Of a stretch of DNA of 64,000 nucleotides, positions 40,404 through 50,635 are shown piece after piece. The notes under the pieces were generated by a model. It had not been told where the DNA came from and ran no database searches. It saw only the letters and a list, made by a program, of their open reading frames with translations. Every line of letters starts with the position of its first letter. Position 1 is the first letter of the stretch. Made by a program: the position numbers and the translations under genes. The DNA comes from Acidaminobacter hydrogenoformans DSM 2784 (GTDB lineage: Bacteria > Bacillota > Clostridia > Peptostreptococcales > Acidaminobacteraceae): NCBI RefSeq assembly GCF_900103005.1, contig NZ_FMWL01000001.1:310001-374000 (forward strand), given 5' to 3'.

Positions 40404-41113
40404 TAAAACCTTTTAAAATAATAACCAACACCGCGTTTTGTCAAAATGTATTTTGGATTGCTTGAATCATCCTCGACCTTTTCCCTCAATCGTCTGACTG
40501 TCACATCCACTGTACGGATATCCCCAAAATATTCGTAGCCCCAAACATCTTTTAACAGCTGCTCGCGTGTGAAAATCTGATTGTCCTGGGTCGCAAGAAA
40601 CTTAAGAAGCTCAAACTCACGCAGTGTGAGCTCAATCACTTTTGCCCTTTTGCTGACCTCATAGCGTTCAAAATCAATTTTCAGCTCACCGGCTTCAAGC
40701 TTTTGAGTTCCGCTGACGGACTCATGGCCACCTTCACCTGCAGCAGGCTCCATCCTTCGCAGATTTGCCTTGACTCTCGCAATGAGCTCTCTCATGCCAA
40801 AGGGCTTGGTTATATAGTCATCTGCTCCAAGTTCAAGTCCAAGAACCTTGTCGACTTCTTCTTCCTTAGCCGTCAGCATGATAACAGGCACCTGGCTGCT
40901 TTCCCTGATTTTTCTCAAAACCTGAAAGCCATCCAGCCGCGGCAGCATGACATCCAAAAGCACCAGATCCGGTTGTTCTGTCTTTACCATTTGAAGTGCC
41001 TCTTCACCATCATAAGCTGCAATGATGTGATAGCCCTCCTTGCCAAGATTGAATTGAATAATATCTGAAATTGGTTTTTCGTCATCCACTACCAGCACTT
41101 TGCGTGAATTCAA
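40403..41113 (-). CDS. walR: cell wall response regulator WalR
   Basis: WalR is an OmpR/PhoB-type regulator of peptidoglycan hydrolases, with 236 residues. The receiver domain has the Asp pair in VLVVDDEKPIS, the phospho-acceptor Asp54 in LVLLDVMLP and the Lys in YITKPFGMRELIARV. The winged helix ends in YEYFGDIRTVDVTVRRLREKVEDD and KRGVGYYF, typical for WalR. The TTG at 41113 gives MNSRKVLVVDDEKP, close to known WalR starts, and has GGGGTGG ahead; a GTG three codons earlier is the alternative. Confidence 0.95.
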   Translation of the reverse strand: MNSRKVLVVDDEKPISDIIQFNLGKEGYHIIAAYDGEEALQMVKTEQPDLVLLDVMLPRLDGFQVLRKIRESSQVPVIMLTAKEEEVDKVLGLELGADDYITKPFGMRELIARVKANLRRMEPAAGEGGHESVSGTQKLEAGELKIDFERYEVSKRAKVIELTLREFELLKFLATQDNQIFTREQLLKDVWGYEYFGDIRTVDVTVRRLREKVEDDSSNPKYILTKRGVGYYFKRF

Positions 41114-41145
41114 TGGTGCCACCCCGTTTCTATAGGATTATTTTC

Positions 41146-41174
41146 ATTTTAGCGCACAAAACTTCAAATGTCCA
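41146..41174 (-). promoter_or_regulatory. promoter of the walRK operon
   Basis: TGGACA (41169-41174) and TAAAAT (41146-41151) are separated by 17 bases on the minus strand. The -35 differs from consensus at one position. Confidence 0.6.
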
Positions 41175-41216
41175 CAAAGGGAGGTTTATGCCTATCTGCC
41201 AGCTGACAGTGAAAAT

Positions 41217-41258
41217 AAAAAGCTTCCGTCAGATTATTCATCACTCCGGAAGCTTTTT
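41217..41258 (-). terminator. terminator after the M23 endopeptidase gene
   Basis: Arms AAAAAGCTTCCG (41217-41228) and CGGAAGCTTTTT (41247-41258) are perfect. On the minus strand the second arm continues TTTTTATTTTC. It lies seven bases past the stop. Confidence 0.85.
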
Positions 41259-41264
41259 GCTTAT

Positions 41265-42704
41265 TTAAAATTTAAAGAAATTCAAAGGATTCTTAGGAAC
41301 ACCATCTATCCGCACTTCGAAGTGAAGGTGGGGCCCCGTGCTGCTGCCCGAGTTTCCGCTAAGCGCGATCTGCTGTCCTTTATACACCTTGTCGCCTTTT
41401 TTAACCTGCAGCTTTGAATTGTGGGCGTACACCGTCACCATACCATCACCATGGCTGATGCGTACGGTGTAACCATAGCCGCCATCATAACCTGAAAATA
41501 TAACAGTACCGCCATCTGCTGCTTTTATTGAGCTTCCCGTAGGAAGACCTATATCAATACCATTGTGGCGTCTGCCCCAGCGGGTGCCAAACGGCGACGT
41601 GACTGTCCCCCTGGAAACTGGTTTTGCCAAGACGCCGGAACCTACCGTTGGTGGGCGCACTTTGGTACCTTTGACGACAACTTTTGTCGTTGGTTCTTTT
41701 AAGATATTTTCATTCAATATTTCTCTGTTCATTTCAAGCCCATTCATTCTATAGATATTGGCGACGACTTCCCGCTCGCCATGCTCCCCGGACTTGGCAA
41801 TTTTATTCACGCCTTGATAAGCGGAAGAATCTTCCTCATAAACAGTCTCAAATGCGATTTGCTCTGTATAAATGGCTTTCTCAACTGTACAGACTGTAAC
41901 AAGCGGAACTGGAACCATCAAGCTGACCTTTGTGCCAATCTGAAGCCGCTCAGGTGTGATTTCTGGATTTGCTTTTTCAAGATCCCCTACAGAAATCTGA
42001 TATTTCTCTGAAATAGTCCAAAAGTTCTCCCCGGCTTCAACAATATGGACTTTTTCCTGGTCTGTGCCCCTTTTAATGTACTCAACGGCGTTTTCTGGTA
42101 CACTGTAAGCCTTGAACGCACCCGCTTCTTTTCTGGCAGCGGCCACTTCCACCGTCTCTTTGAAATAAGCCTCCACTATGTCTTTGTCCGCTATGTAGGC
42201 AGCCATCAAAGTATCAAGTACACTTTGAGCTTCACGTTCAGACTTGAAGAAACCATATTCTTCACCGTCAATTTTGACCGTATAACCCTTTAAAAAAGGT
42301 GCATCAAAGCTTGCAGATGACTCAACAATCTCATTGAGGTCAGCGGCACCTTCCGTCTTTTCTCCTGGAATTAAAGGCATCTTTTCCGAAACGCTCACTT
42401 CTTCATAATTCATAGCCAATATAGCTTGCTTTGGCGCTTGAACCTCCGCCGTTTGCTCTGTTGAAAACGCGCCGGACTCCAGGGTAAACACACTGGAAAC
42501 CGCGACAAGAAGCATTGCCGCCACCGCTGATGTTGCATAACGGTTGCGCTTTAAGAAATTGACACGACTATGCTGATCGAAATCTGCAGTATTGCCAACA
42601 GAGCTGTCAAGTTTCTTGGGGGTTTTTCCCGATGCGCGGCGAAGCATTTCACCGCTGTTTTCGAAACCCTTTACAATCCTTTTCTGGATCTGTTTCAGCT
42701 GCAT
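41265..42704 (-). CDS. LysM-G5-M23 family murein endopeptidase
   Basis: This cell-wall hydrolase of 479 residues cuts peptide cross-links in peptidoglycan. A membrane anchor or signal helix lies near residues 57-77 (YATSAVAAMLLVAVSSVFTL). A LysM domain (EKVHIVEAGENFWTISEKYQISVGDLEKANPEI) is followed by a G5 domain ending VVVKGTKV. The C-terminal LytM/M23 domain has the zinc ligands in RRHNGIDIG and GPHLHFEV, so it looks active. The ATG at 42704 follows AGGAGA. A near-exact WalR box lies in its promoter, and it adjoins walR. Confidence 0.93.
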   Translation of the reverse strand: MQLKQIQKRIVKGFENSGEMLRRASGKTPKKLDSSVGNTADFDQHSRVNFLKRNRYATSAVAAMLLVAVSSVFTLESGAFSTEQTAEVQAPKQAILAMNYEEVSVSEKMPLIPGEKTEGAADLNEIVESSASFDAPFLKGYTVKIDGEEYGFFKSEREAQSVLDTLMAAYIADKDIVEAYFKETVEVAAARKEAGAFKAYSVPENAVEYIKRGTDQEKVHIVEAGENFWTISEKYQISVGDLEKANPEITPERLQIGTKVSLMVPVPLVTVCTVEKAIYTEQIAFETVYEEDSSAYQGVNKIAKSGEHGEREVVANIYRMNGLEMNREILNENILKEPTTKVVVKGTKVRPPTVGSGVLAKPVSRGTVTSPFGTRWGRRHNGIDIGLPTGSSIKAADGGTVIFSGYDGGYGYTVRISHGDGMVTVYAHNSKLQVKKGDKVYKGQQIALSGNSGSSTGPHLHFEVRIDGVPKNPLNFFKF

Positions 42705-42779
42705 AATTTTCTCCTGTATTCTCAAAATTTTGTTCCATAAAACATTCAAAATTAATGTTTTTTTAATAAATCCTCGTTT

Positions 42780-42814
42780 AGTATACCACAAATTTGATTT
42801 CCAAACTAATTACA
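42780..42814 (-). promoter_or_regulatory. near-consensus WalR box and promoter of the M23 gene
   Basis: On the minus strand TGTAAT (42809-42814), five bases, and TGGAAA (42798-42803) differ from TGTWAH-N5-TGTWAH at one position. An extended -10, TGGTATACT, follows, with the hexamer at 42780-42785. The spacing to the -10 is 12 bases, close to the ten bases at the other WalR-type promoter. Confidence 0.5.
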
Positions 42815-42831
42815 AAATCAAATTTCTTTTG

Positions 42832-42840
42832 TGTTATAAT
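42832..42840 (+). promoter_or_regulatory. extended -10 promoter of the dnaD-like gene
   Basis: TGTTATAAT on the plus strand is an extended -10 element, 58 bases before the start codon. The region is very AT-rich and no clear -35 is seen. Confidence 0.5.
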
Positions 42841-42897
42841 AAAAATGCTCGAATTCAAAAAAGAATGTTGTATTTTCAATAGAAAGCAGGGAACGCC

Positions 42898-43974
42898 ATG
42901 GGATTCCACCTACAAGAAGAAAAGGTTGATTTTGGGACTACTTCCATAGAAAATATATTTATTAACGATTTTATGCCAATGGCTAATGGAACATATGTAA
43001 AAGTTTACCTTTTGGGATATAAAATGGCGCGAGATTCAAATTTCAGTATTACCGCTGACAATAATACCATTTCAAGACATTTAAACCTTCCTCTGGAAGA
43101 TGTTATGGCTGCTTGGGATTTTTGGGAGAAAAAGAAAATCGTTGTCAAACATCCAAATAAGGAAACCATGACAAATCCAAATCATTATGATATTGAATTC
43201 TTGTCTCTCCGTCAGCTTTATCTCGACAATAATTACGCGCCAAAAAATTTGGAGCCTGAGCATTTAAAGCCCTCAACCGGGGATTTGATCGATTCCATGA
43301 AAAACGCCGAGATCAGAGACATGTTCTACAACATCGATCAGATTATGCGAAGACAGCTTACACCAAATGAGCGCACAGAGATATTGAGCTGGGTCTTCGA
43401 GTTCAACCTTGCGCCTGAGCTCATTATTAAAGCATTTCTTTATTCTGTCGAACAAAAGAACGTTAAGAACGTCAACTATGTAGGCGCTGTCCTGCGGGGT
43501 TGGTACGACCAGGGAATCCTAAGCCCGGAAGAAGCTGAGGAATACATGAAGTCAAGCGGAAAAGCCTATGCCGCTTACCGTAAGATTTACAGAGTCCTGG
43601 GTTACAGCAACAGGACGGTTTCCAGTGGCGACAGGGAAATCATTGACCGCTGGATTGACAGAGATCAGCTGGAGCTTGATTTCCTTTGCGAGGTCATCAA
43701 GGAAGCCACCAAGAGGACTGCCAACGCGAACATGAATTACATGGATACTGTCGTCAAAAATTTAATTGAGAACAAGATAGACACCATTGAAAAATACAAG
43801 ACCTACATGGCTGAACGCGCATCCGCGAAAGCCTCTGTCCCCGAAGCGCAAAGTACTGCCAAAGGCAAAGCGCCGGGGAAAGCGGGGTCGAAAAATCGCT
43901 TTCATGAATTTGAGCCCAAAGGAGAAGACTATTCTCCAGAGGATCTCGAACGTCTTCTCCGCTCAAAGAAGTAA
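42898..43974 (+). CDS. DnaD domain primosomal protein
   Basis: This 358-residue DnaD/DnaB-like protein takes part in helicase loading during replication initiation or restart. The N-terminal winged-helix region is NDFMPMANGTYVKVYLLGYKMARDSNFSITADNNTISRHLNLP. Two DnaD domains follow, with YNIDQIMRRQLTPNERTEILSWVFEF and YRKIYRVLGYSNRTVSSGDREIIDRWIDR. The C-terminal tail is basic and disordered. The ATG at 42898 follows GCAGGGAA. It is read together with the dnaC-like ATPase gene downstream, the standard clostridial pairing. Confidence 0.93.
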   Translation: MGFHLQEEKVDFGTTSIENIFINDFMPMANGTYVKVYLLGYKMARDSNFSITADNNTISRHLNLPLEDVMAAWDFWEKKKIVVKHPNKETMTNPNHYDIEFLSLRQLYLDNNYAPKNLEPEHLKPSTGDLIDSMKNAEIRDMFYNIDQIMRRQLTPNERTEILSWVFEFNLAPELIIKAFLYSVEQKNVKNVNYVGAVLRGWYDQGILSPEEAEEYMKSSGKAYAAYRKIYRVLGYSNRTVSSGDREIIDRWIDRDQLELDFLCEVIKEATKRTANANMNYMDTVVKNLIENKIDTIEKYKTYMAERASAKASVPEAQSTAKGKAPGKAGSKNRFHEFEPKGEDYSPEDLERLLRSKK

Positions 43975-44057
43975 TTTAAGCCACCACGCCATTGACACTT
44001 TAAGGGGGATCGGGTCTGGGACAGTGCTATTCTTTGCCTGTCAGCCGGATAAACAGC

Positions 44058-45035
44058 ATGAAAAACCGCATTCGCGACATCCAAACCGCTTACCAGCTGC
44101 GACGGGATCGTGCCAGATACGATCAGGAACGGCGTCAAAATGAAATTTATGATAAGGTACCGCAAATCCGCGCAATTGATGAGGAAATTGCAAGAACTGG
44201 CCTGAAGCTTTCAAAGCTCGTCCTGTATGGACATGTTGATCCAGAAAAAGCCATTCGCGACCTCGAGGAAGCTATGAAGAAACTGAAAAACGAGCGGGCG
44301 TTCCTGATGACTGAGCACAATTTCCCGCTGGATTACGCAGAAATGAAATATACCTGCCCACTTTGCTCTGACACAGGTCACCTTCCAAACGGTCAGCTCT
44401 GTAAGTGCTACAGGCAACAGCTGATTGAGCATGCTTACGACATGTCCAATTTGAAAAGCGTACTGAGTCGCGAGAATTTTTCTGCCTTCGATTTTTCACT
44501 CTTCAGTGATGAACCTTTTAAAAATGAGACACTCACACCAAGGGATAACATGAAAGAAATATTATCTATCAGTGAAGGCTTTGTTCATGAGTTTGGTAAG
44601 AAGTATGACAATCTCCTGTTCTACGGCGCAACCGGACTTGGAAAAACTTTTTTGTGCCATGCTATAGCCAAAGCGCTTCTCGACAAGGGACATACGGTAA
44701 TTTATCAGACGGCCTTTGGCTTAATCAAGCTATTGGAAAAGTATACCTTTGGTGAAGCTGGACGCTCAGAAGCCGCTGAAGCCTACCAGATGCTCTTTGA
44801 ATCTGACCTTTTGATTATTGACGACCTTGGCACTGAAATGGTGAACACCTTCACGAACACAGAAATTTTCAACCTCATCAATACGCGGCTGCTCAGGCAG
44901 AAGCCTATGATTCTTTCCACAAACCTGACACCGGTTCAGCTCAGGGAGACCTATAGTGAGAGAGTGGCTTCAAGGCTCTTTGGTGAATTCAGATTTCTTT
45001 ACTTTTATGGTAAGGATCTTCGCTGGGAAGTGTGA
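44058..45035 (+). CDS. DnaC/DnaI-like helicase loader ATPase
   Basis: This 325-residue AAA+ protein loads the DnaB helicase. The N-terminal helical region is followed by a zinc-binding-type motif CPLCSDTGHLPNGQLCKCY. The Walker A is FYGATGLGKTFLCHAIAKAL and Walker B LLIIDDLGTEM; STNL is sensor 1 and ERVASRLFGEF carries the Arg finger region. The ATG at 44058 gives MKNRIRDIQ, similar to relatives. No strong ribosome binding site precedes it, so a TTG at 44034 remains possible. Confidence 0.92.
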   Translation: MKNRIRDIQTAYQLRRDRARYDQERRQNEIYDKVPQIRAIDEEIARTGLKLSKLVLYGHVDPEKAIRDLEEAMKKLKNERAFLMTEHNFPLDYAEMKYTCPLCSDTGHLPNGQLCKCYRQQLIEHAYDMSNLKSVLSRENFSAFDFSLFSDEPFKNETLTPRDNMKEILSISEGFVHEFGKKYDNLLFYGATGLGKTFLCHAIAKALLDKGHTVIYQTAFGLIKLLEKYTFGEAGRSEAAEAYQMLFESDLLIIDDLGTEMVNTFTNTEIFNLINTRLLRQKPMILSTNLTPVQLRETYSERVASRLFGEFRFLYFYGKDLRWEV

Positions 45036-45051
45036 AGGTTGGTTGAGACCA

Positions 45052-45066
45052 GACCATCGGCAAAAA
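45052..45066 (+). repeat. GACCATCGGCAAAAA-family repeat after the dnaC-like gene
   Basis: GACCATCGGCAAAAA is preceded by GGTTGGTTGAGACCA, matching the context at 16008. It lies between the dnaC-like stop and the terminator. Confidence 0.6.
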
Positions 45067-45082
45067 TTTAGGCAAAAATGTT

Positions 45083-45141
45083 AAAAGGGAAATGTGTGGG
45101 ACAATCCTAAATAAGACTGTCTGAAACACGTTTCCCTTTTT
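45083..45141. terminator. bidirectional terminator between the dnaC-like gene and purA
   Basis: AAAAGGGAAATGTGT (45083-45097) pairs with ACACGTTTCCCTTTTT (45126-45141) with one mismatch. T-tracts follow on both strands. It sits between converging genes. Confidence 0.82.
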
Positions 45142-45156
45142 CTTTTGCTTGTTTTG

Positions 45157-46488
<1,332 letters not shown>

Positions 46489-46499
46489 TCACAGGCAAT

Positions 46500-46528
46500 A
46501 TCGTAACAGAGAAATCCTGTAAAGTCAA
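46500..46528 (-). promoter_or_regulatory. promoter of purA
   Basis: TTGACT (46523-46528) and TACGAT (46500-46505) are separated by 17 bases on the minus strand. Confidence 0.6.
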
Positions 46529-46559
46529 ACTATTTTCGTATAATGATCATAAAAACGAG

Positions 46560-47147
46560 TTAAACATTCGTGATATAACGAACATTATTTTCTATATCCC
46601 GTCTTCCAATCTCCATGTAGATATAATCTATCCAGGCTAATTCGTCTTGATACTCAAACCACTGTGGCCATTGGTTGACAAACGCGATAGGTGTCGACTG
46701 GTCCTCATATGGCTCATGGCGTTGATCATAGGCCACAAAACCCGCTTTTTCATAGCAGCGTATAGCCCTTGCGTTAAAAGCGGCTGTTTTCAACCATACG
46801 CGGTCCAGTTCGAAGCGTTCGAAGACATGAGTCAAATACTGCTTTATTGCTTCCGTACCATAGCCTTTGGAGGTCCATTCCGGGTTGAAGCTAATGCCCA
46901 TTTCTGCGGACTTCAAATCCCTTCGGTAATTCTTGACTGTGATATAACCAATCAACAAACGGCCTACAAAAGCGCCATAAATCCATTTTCTAAACGGCTG
47001 ACGCTTCATGAGATACCAGGATAAGAAGTCGCCGTAGGTTTTTCCAGAAAAGTTATAGCCTTGAAAACGGATGTCCTCATGGCGGCCCCAGCGGGCCATC
47101 TGTGATACATCCGCAAGACTCAGGGGGCGAACTTCGACATCAGGCAA
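46560..47147 (-). CDS. GNAT family N-acetyltransferase (RimJ/RimL type)
   Basis: This 195-residue acetyltransferase has an acetyl-CoA motif in MGISFNPEWTSKGYGTEAIKQYL and the adjoining FNARAIRCYEKAGF, the usual RimL-like layout. The start is TTG at 47147, seven bases after AGGGGGG. It follows dnaB by 12 bases and is the last gene of that transcript. The acceptor is not known. Confidence 0.85.
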   Translation of the reverse strand: MPDVEVRPLSLADVSQMARWGRHEDIRFQGYNFSGKTYGDFLSWYLMKRQPFRKWIYGAFVGRLLIGYITVKNYRRDLKSAEMGISFNPEWTSKGYGTEAIKQYLTHVFERFELDRVWLKTAAFNARAIRCYEKAGFVAYDQRHEPYEDQSTPIAFVNQWPQWFEYQDELAWIDYIYMEIGRRDIENNVRYITNV

Positions 47148-47159
47148 ACTCCATCCCCC

Positions 47160-48500
47160 CTAAAAAACCGGCTCGTCCACATAGTGGGCTTTGTCGGCAA
47201 ATTTCGCGTATTGTCCGAGCCAAACCAGCTCTACGTCCCCAACCTCGCCGTTACGTTGCTTGGCAATGATCAGGTCGGCAATGTTTTTACGCTCTGACTC
47301 CTTATCATAATATTCATCTCTATAAAGGAACATGACGACGTCCGCGTCCTGCTCGATCGCTCCGGATTCCCTGAGGTCAGAGAGCATAGGCCTGTGGTCG
47401 GCCCGCAGCTCCGGCGCACGGGAAAGCTGACTCAGAGCCACCACCGGGCAATCCATTTCCCTGGCAATAGCCTTCAAGGATCTCGAAATAGTGGAGATTT
47501 CCTGCTGTCTCGACTCAGAGCGCCCGGAGACGTTCATGAGCTGGAGATAGTCTATCATAATCATATCGAGCCCTTTTTCCATCTTAAGCCGTCTGCACTT
47601 GGCCCGAAGCTCAAGAGGCGTGATTGCCGGCGTATCGTCAATATGAATTTTCGCCGCTGAAAGCTTCGACATAGCCTTTGTAAGCGCCACCCAGTCATCT
47701 TCTGCCAACTTTCCGTTTCGCATGTTTTGCATGGGAATCTGTGCTTCTGAGCTCAGCATCCGCTGAACCAGCTGCTCTTTGCTCATCTCAAGGCTGAAAA
47801 CCGCCACAGAAGCATCATTGCGAAGGGCAGCGTTTTGGCAAAGGTTCAGGGCAAATGCGGTCTTGCCCATAGAAGGCCTCGCGGCAACCAGTACAAGGTC
47901 TGATTTTTGAAGACCACTCAACTTTTGATCCAGATCTTTGAAGCCCGTCGAGAGGCCCGTGATCGAAGCTTTCGACGCGAAGAGCTGCTCAATGCGTTCA
48001 TAGGCTTTAATGAGGACTTCCCGAATGGGCTCAAGGCCCATTCTATTCTTTTTCTGGGAAATATCAAAAATGGTCTGCTCTGCGAATTCCAGCAGCGTAT
48101 CCGCACCCTCGTTGTCATAACCGCGCTCTAAAACTTCTGAGGACGTTCGGATTAAAGTCCTGAGCATGGACTTTTCTTCAATAATGGACGCGTAATGCCG
48201 CGCGTTCGTGGAAAGAACGCCAAAGCTCGACAAATCAGACAGGTACTCTATGCCGCCTACAGCTTCCAGCATGCCTGCCCTCGTCAGTTCATCAGACAAC
48301 GTTACAATGTCTACCGGCTCATTTCTTCCGTAAAGCCGGAGAATCGCGCTGAAAATTTCGCTGTGGGCCTCTTTATAAAAATCGCCGCTCTCTACGATCT
48401 CAACGACGTCACTTATGGCGGCTTTATCCAGAATCATGGCGCCCAGCGCCGATTGCTCCGCCTCAATACTATGGGGCGGCATCTTTGGATTTAACTCCAT
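47160..48500 (-). CDS. dnaB: replicative DNA helicase
   Basis: DnaB is the hexameric fork helicase, 446 residues long here. The N-terminal domain begins MPPHSIEAEQSALGAMILD. The RecA-like motor has Walker A in VAARPSMGKTAFALNL, Walker B in DMIMIDYLQLM and motif H4 in LRESGAIEQDADVVMFLYRDEYY. The ATG at 48500 follows AAAGGAG and overlaps the transglutaminase gene by ten bases. No intein is present. Confidence 0.98.
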   Translation of the reverse strand: MELNPKMPPHSIEAEQSALGAMILDKAAISDVVEIVESGDFYKEAHSEIFSAILRLYGRNEPVDIVTLSDELTRAGMLEAVGGIEYLSDLSSFGVLSTNARHYASIIEEKSMLRTLIRTSSEVLERGYDNEGADTLLEFAEQTIFDISQKKNRMGLEPIREVLIKAYERIEQLFASKASITGLSTGFKDLDQKLSGLQKSDLVLVAARPSMGKTAFALNLCQNAALRNDASVAVFSLEMSKEQLVQRMLSSEAQIPMQNMRNGKLAEDDWVALTKAMSKLSAAKIHIDDTPAITPLELRAKCRRLKMEKGLDMIMIDYLQLMNVSGRSESRQQEISTISRSLKAIAREMDCPVVALSQLSRAPELRADHRPMLSDLRESGAIEQDADVVMFLYRDEYYDKESERKNIADLIIAKQRNGEVGDVELVWLGQYAKFADKAHYVDEPVF

Positions 48501-50635
48501 GTTGACCGTTCTCCTTTCAGGTAAATCCAGAACAAATACTGCCATTTTTTGACCCAGTTGCGTTCACTTTTGACAAGTTGATCCCTAAAAGCCCTTAAGG
48601 TTTGCTCAGTATAGTCCTCTTTCGCCCCGCTGTAATAGGCGCTTTCAATGCAACTGGTAAGTTTAACCGCATCAACCAGGTTAAAAGGGATCGAACCGTT
48701 ACTTGAGGCGTGGGACGCGCACTGGAATATGACTTCTTTTGGCGTCATCCCAGTCCAGGCATCAAGACCGCATTTTAGGATCAGCAGCGTCATAACGTCG
48801 TCTGCTAACCTAATTTTAAGATGGGTTGTACTTTGGGAGACCAGCCACCATCGGCGTAAAAGTATTGCCAGCGCAGTGATTATAACAATTGACGCTGCGC
48901 CGAAGAGCCAGCGCCAGTATACCGGAACACCCGGAGCGGATTGAGTATTATCTTCAAAAGGATCCGGAACATCCTCTCCCTGGGGGCGTTCCTCAGGCAG
49001 GGGCTCGGTTTCATTAGGGAGAGGCAATGGTGAATTAACAGGGTTTGACACCGTTTCAGCGACATAGGCCGGCGTCGCTTCAGCCACAATCCACTTGCCG
49101 TCCAAATAAAGTTCCGCCCAGGCATGCGCCCGGTCTGCCGTCACAACATAGTCACCATCCGCATTTGATTCGTAGGGAGTCAGGAAACCCTCGACATAGC
49201 GGGCAGGAATACCTGCGGCTCTCGACATAATCACCATGGCACTGGCAAAATAAGTGCAGTACCCCTGCTGCTCCTCCAGCAAAAAATGCTCGACAAAATC
49301 CGTCTCAGTGTCCGGCACCGAAGGGCTCAAGGTATAGGTCAGCTGCAATAAATGCTGCCGGATCGCTTCCGCTTTTTCAACAACGGTATCACTGCTGACC
49401 GTGATGGCGTCCGTCAGCGCAATGACTTTTTCGGAATAATCCTCAGGAAGCTGAAAGTACTCCGTTCCCGATTCAAGGCGGGTTGGCAGCGGCTCTAAAG
49501 TCGCGAGCTTGTATCCATCCTCCAGGTCGGCTATGGGCCGGTCCAGATAAATAACACCGTAATAGTCCCGTCTTAGAATGCCGTGAGGAATGTCAATCCC
49601 ACCTACGCCCAAAGGCGCGAATACAGTTTTAGTATCTAATTCAACCCCAAATATTTCAAGATCATAGCGGATTTCTCCTGTCCCACGGACCGGGGCTGCC
49701 TGATCCAGATAAAAATTTACTGCATCTCCGGCTTCTCGCTTCCAGGACTTTCCATCATAGAGGGTTAAAACACGACCGCGCAGATAAAGATGACCGCCGT
49801 GATCGCTCCTCACTGTAAACAAACGATCCCGGCGCAAGGTAACAGGGCCTCCCAGCCTGTTGTCGAGAGGCTCATAGATAGTGTCTTTAAAGCTGAAATT
49901 CCCTCCGGAAAAAGGGGAGTATTCAGACCTCAGCCAAGTGACTTGGCCAAAACGTTCATCCAACCGTTCAATAGTCTGCTCTACGGGAAAAAGTGTATAA
50001 ATCCCAATGCCAATCGCAATGGATGCGCCGGCAATCAGGAGGCCGGTATAACCACGTTCACCTGAAGTGGTGAATAAGTATCCCGAATAGCCTGCAAAAT
50101 AAAGGAGAAAGCCTGTGTCAACCTTGTAGCCTTGAAACCAGGCGGCCAGGACTGCGACCATAGGTAAAAAAAGAATGAGACGTTTGTTTTTGGCGCTTCT
50201 GAATATAAACCAGGCCCCCAAGGCTATGGACCAAGCCAACACCGCATAAAAGAGCACCGGTTCCCGGAAAGGATACCGTTCGTAATCCAGCGCGTAATAA
50301 TATAAGGCATTAAAAAGCTCTGAAAACCCGCGATACCCCAGCAAAACCCGTTCCAGGGACTGCGCCGCGTTCATGGAGACGTAGCCCGGCATAAGCGGGT
50401 GAAGACTTGAAGCGCTGATCAACATCATGGAAAGCAAGCTCGAACTGCTGATTAAGGCGAACAGCCTGGGCGCTGTAAAACGTTCGCAAATATACAGCGA
50501 CAGCGTCCCACAGAACATCAGCCCGGCCAGGTATAGAGTGGGCGTTTGAATGCCTGTCACCGAACGCACATGGACCAGGACGCCCATAAGCATGAATGCG
50601 GCCAGAATCAAAGGCAATCTATCTTTTGGGGGCAT
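48491..50635 (-). CDS. transglutaminase-like membrane protein (DUF3488-transglutaminase-DUF4129)
   Basis: This 714-residue protein begins with about six transmembrane helices (DUF3488/TgpA type). The transglutaminase-like core has the catalytic Cys in QQGYCTYFASAMVIMSRAAGIPARYVEGF, the His in DRAHAWAELYLDGKW and the Asp shortly after. A further helix near residue 600 (WRWLFGAASIVIITALAILL) precedes a cytoplasmic tail. Relatives occur with MoxR and DUF58 genes, as here, and are thought to act on cell-surface proteins. The ATG at 50635 lies nine bases after GGAGG; a GTG one codon earlier is equally possible. Confidence 0.9.
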   Translation of the reverse strand: MPPKDRLPLILAAFMLMGVLVHVRSVTGIQTPTLYLAGLMFCGTLSLYICERFTAPRLFALISSSSLLSMMLISASSLHPLMPGYVSMNAAQSLERVLLGYRGFSELFNALYYYALDYERYPFREPVLFYAVLAWSIALGAWFIFRSAKNKRLILFLPMVAVLAAWFQGYKVDTGFLLYFAGYSGYLFTTSGERGYTGLLIAGASIAIGIGIYTLFPVEQTIERLDERFGQVTWLRSEYSPFSGGNFSFKDTIYEPLDNRLGGPVTLRRDRLFTVRSDHGGHLYLRGRVLTLYDGKSWKREAGDAVNFYLDQAAPVRGTGEIRYDLEIFGVELDTKTVFAPLGVGGIDIPHGILRRDYYGVIYLDRPIADLEDGYKLATLEPLPTRLESGTEYFQLPEDYSEKVIALTDAITVSSDTVVEKAEAIRQHLLQLTYTLSPSVPDTETDFVEHFLLEEQQGYCTYFASAMVIMSRAAGIPARYVEGFLTPYESNADGDYVVTADRAHAWAELYLDGKWIVAEATPAYVAETVSNPVNSPLPLPNETEPLPEERPQGEDVPDPFEDNTQSAPGVPVYWRWLFGAASIVIITALAILLRRWWLVSQSTTHLKIRLADDVMTLLILKCGLDAWTGMTPKEVIFQCASHASSNGSIPFNLVDAVKLTSCIESAYYSGAKEDYTEQTLRAFRDQLVKSERNWVKKWQYLFWIYLKGERSTWS

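Noticed and set aside
45083-45141. small RNA gene between the dnaC-like gene and purA
   Set aside because: The only structure is a terminator stem serving two converging genes; no separate promoter is visible.
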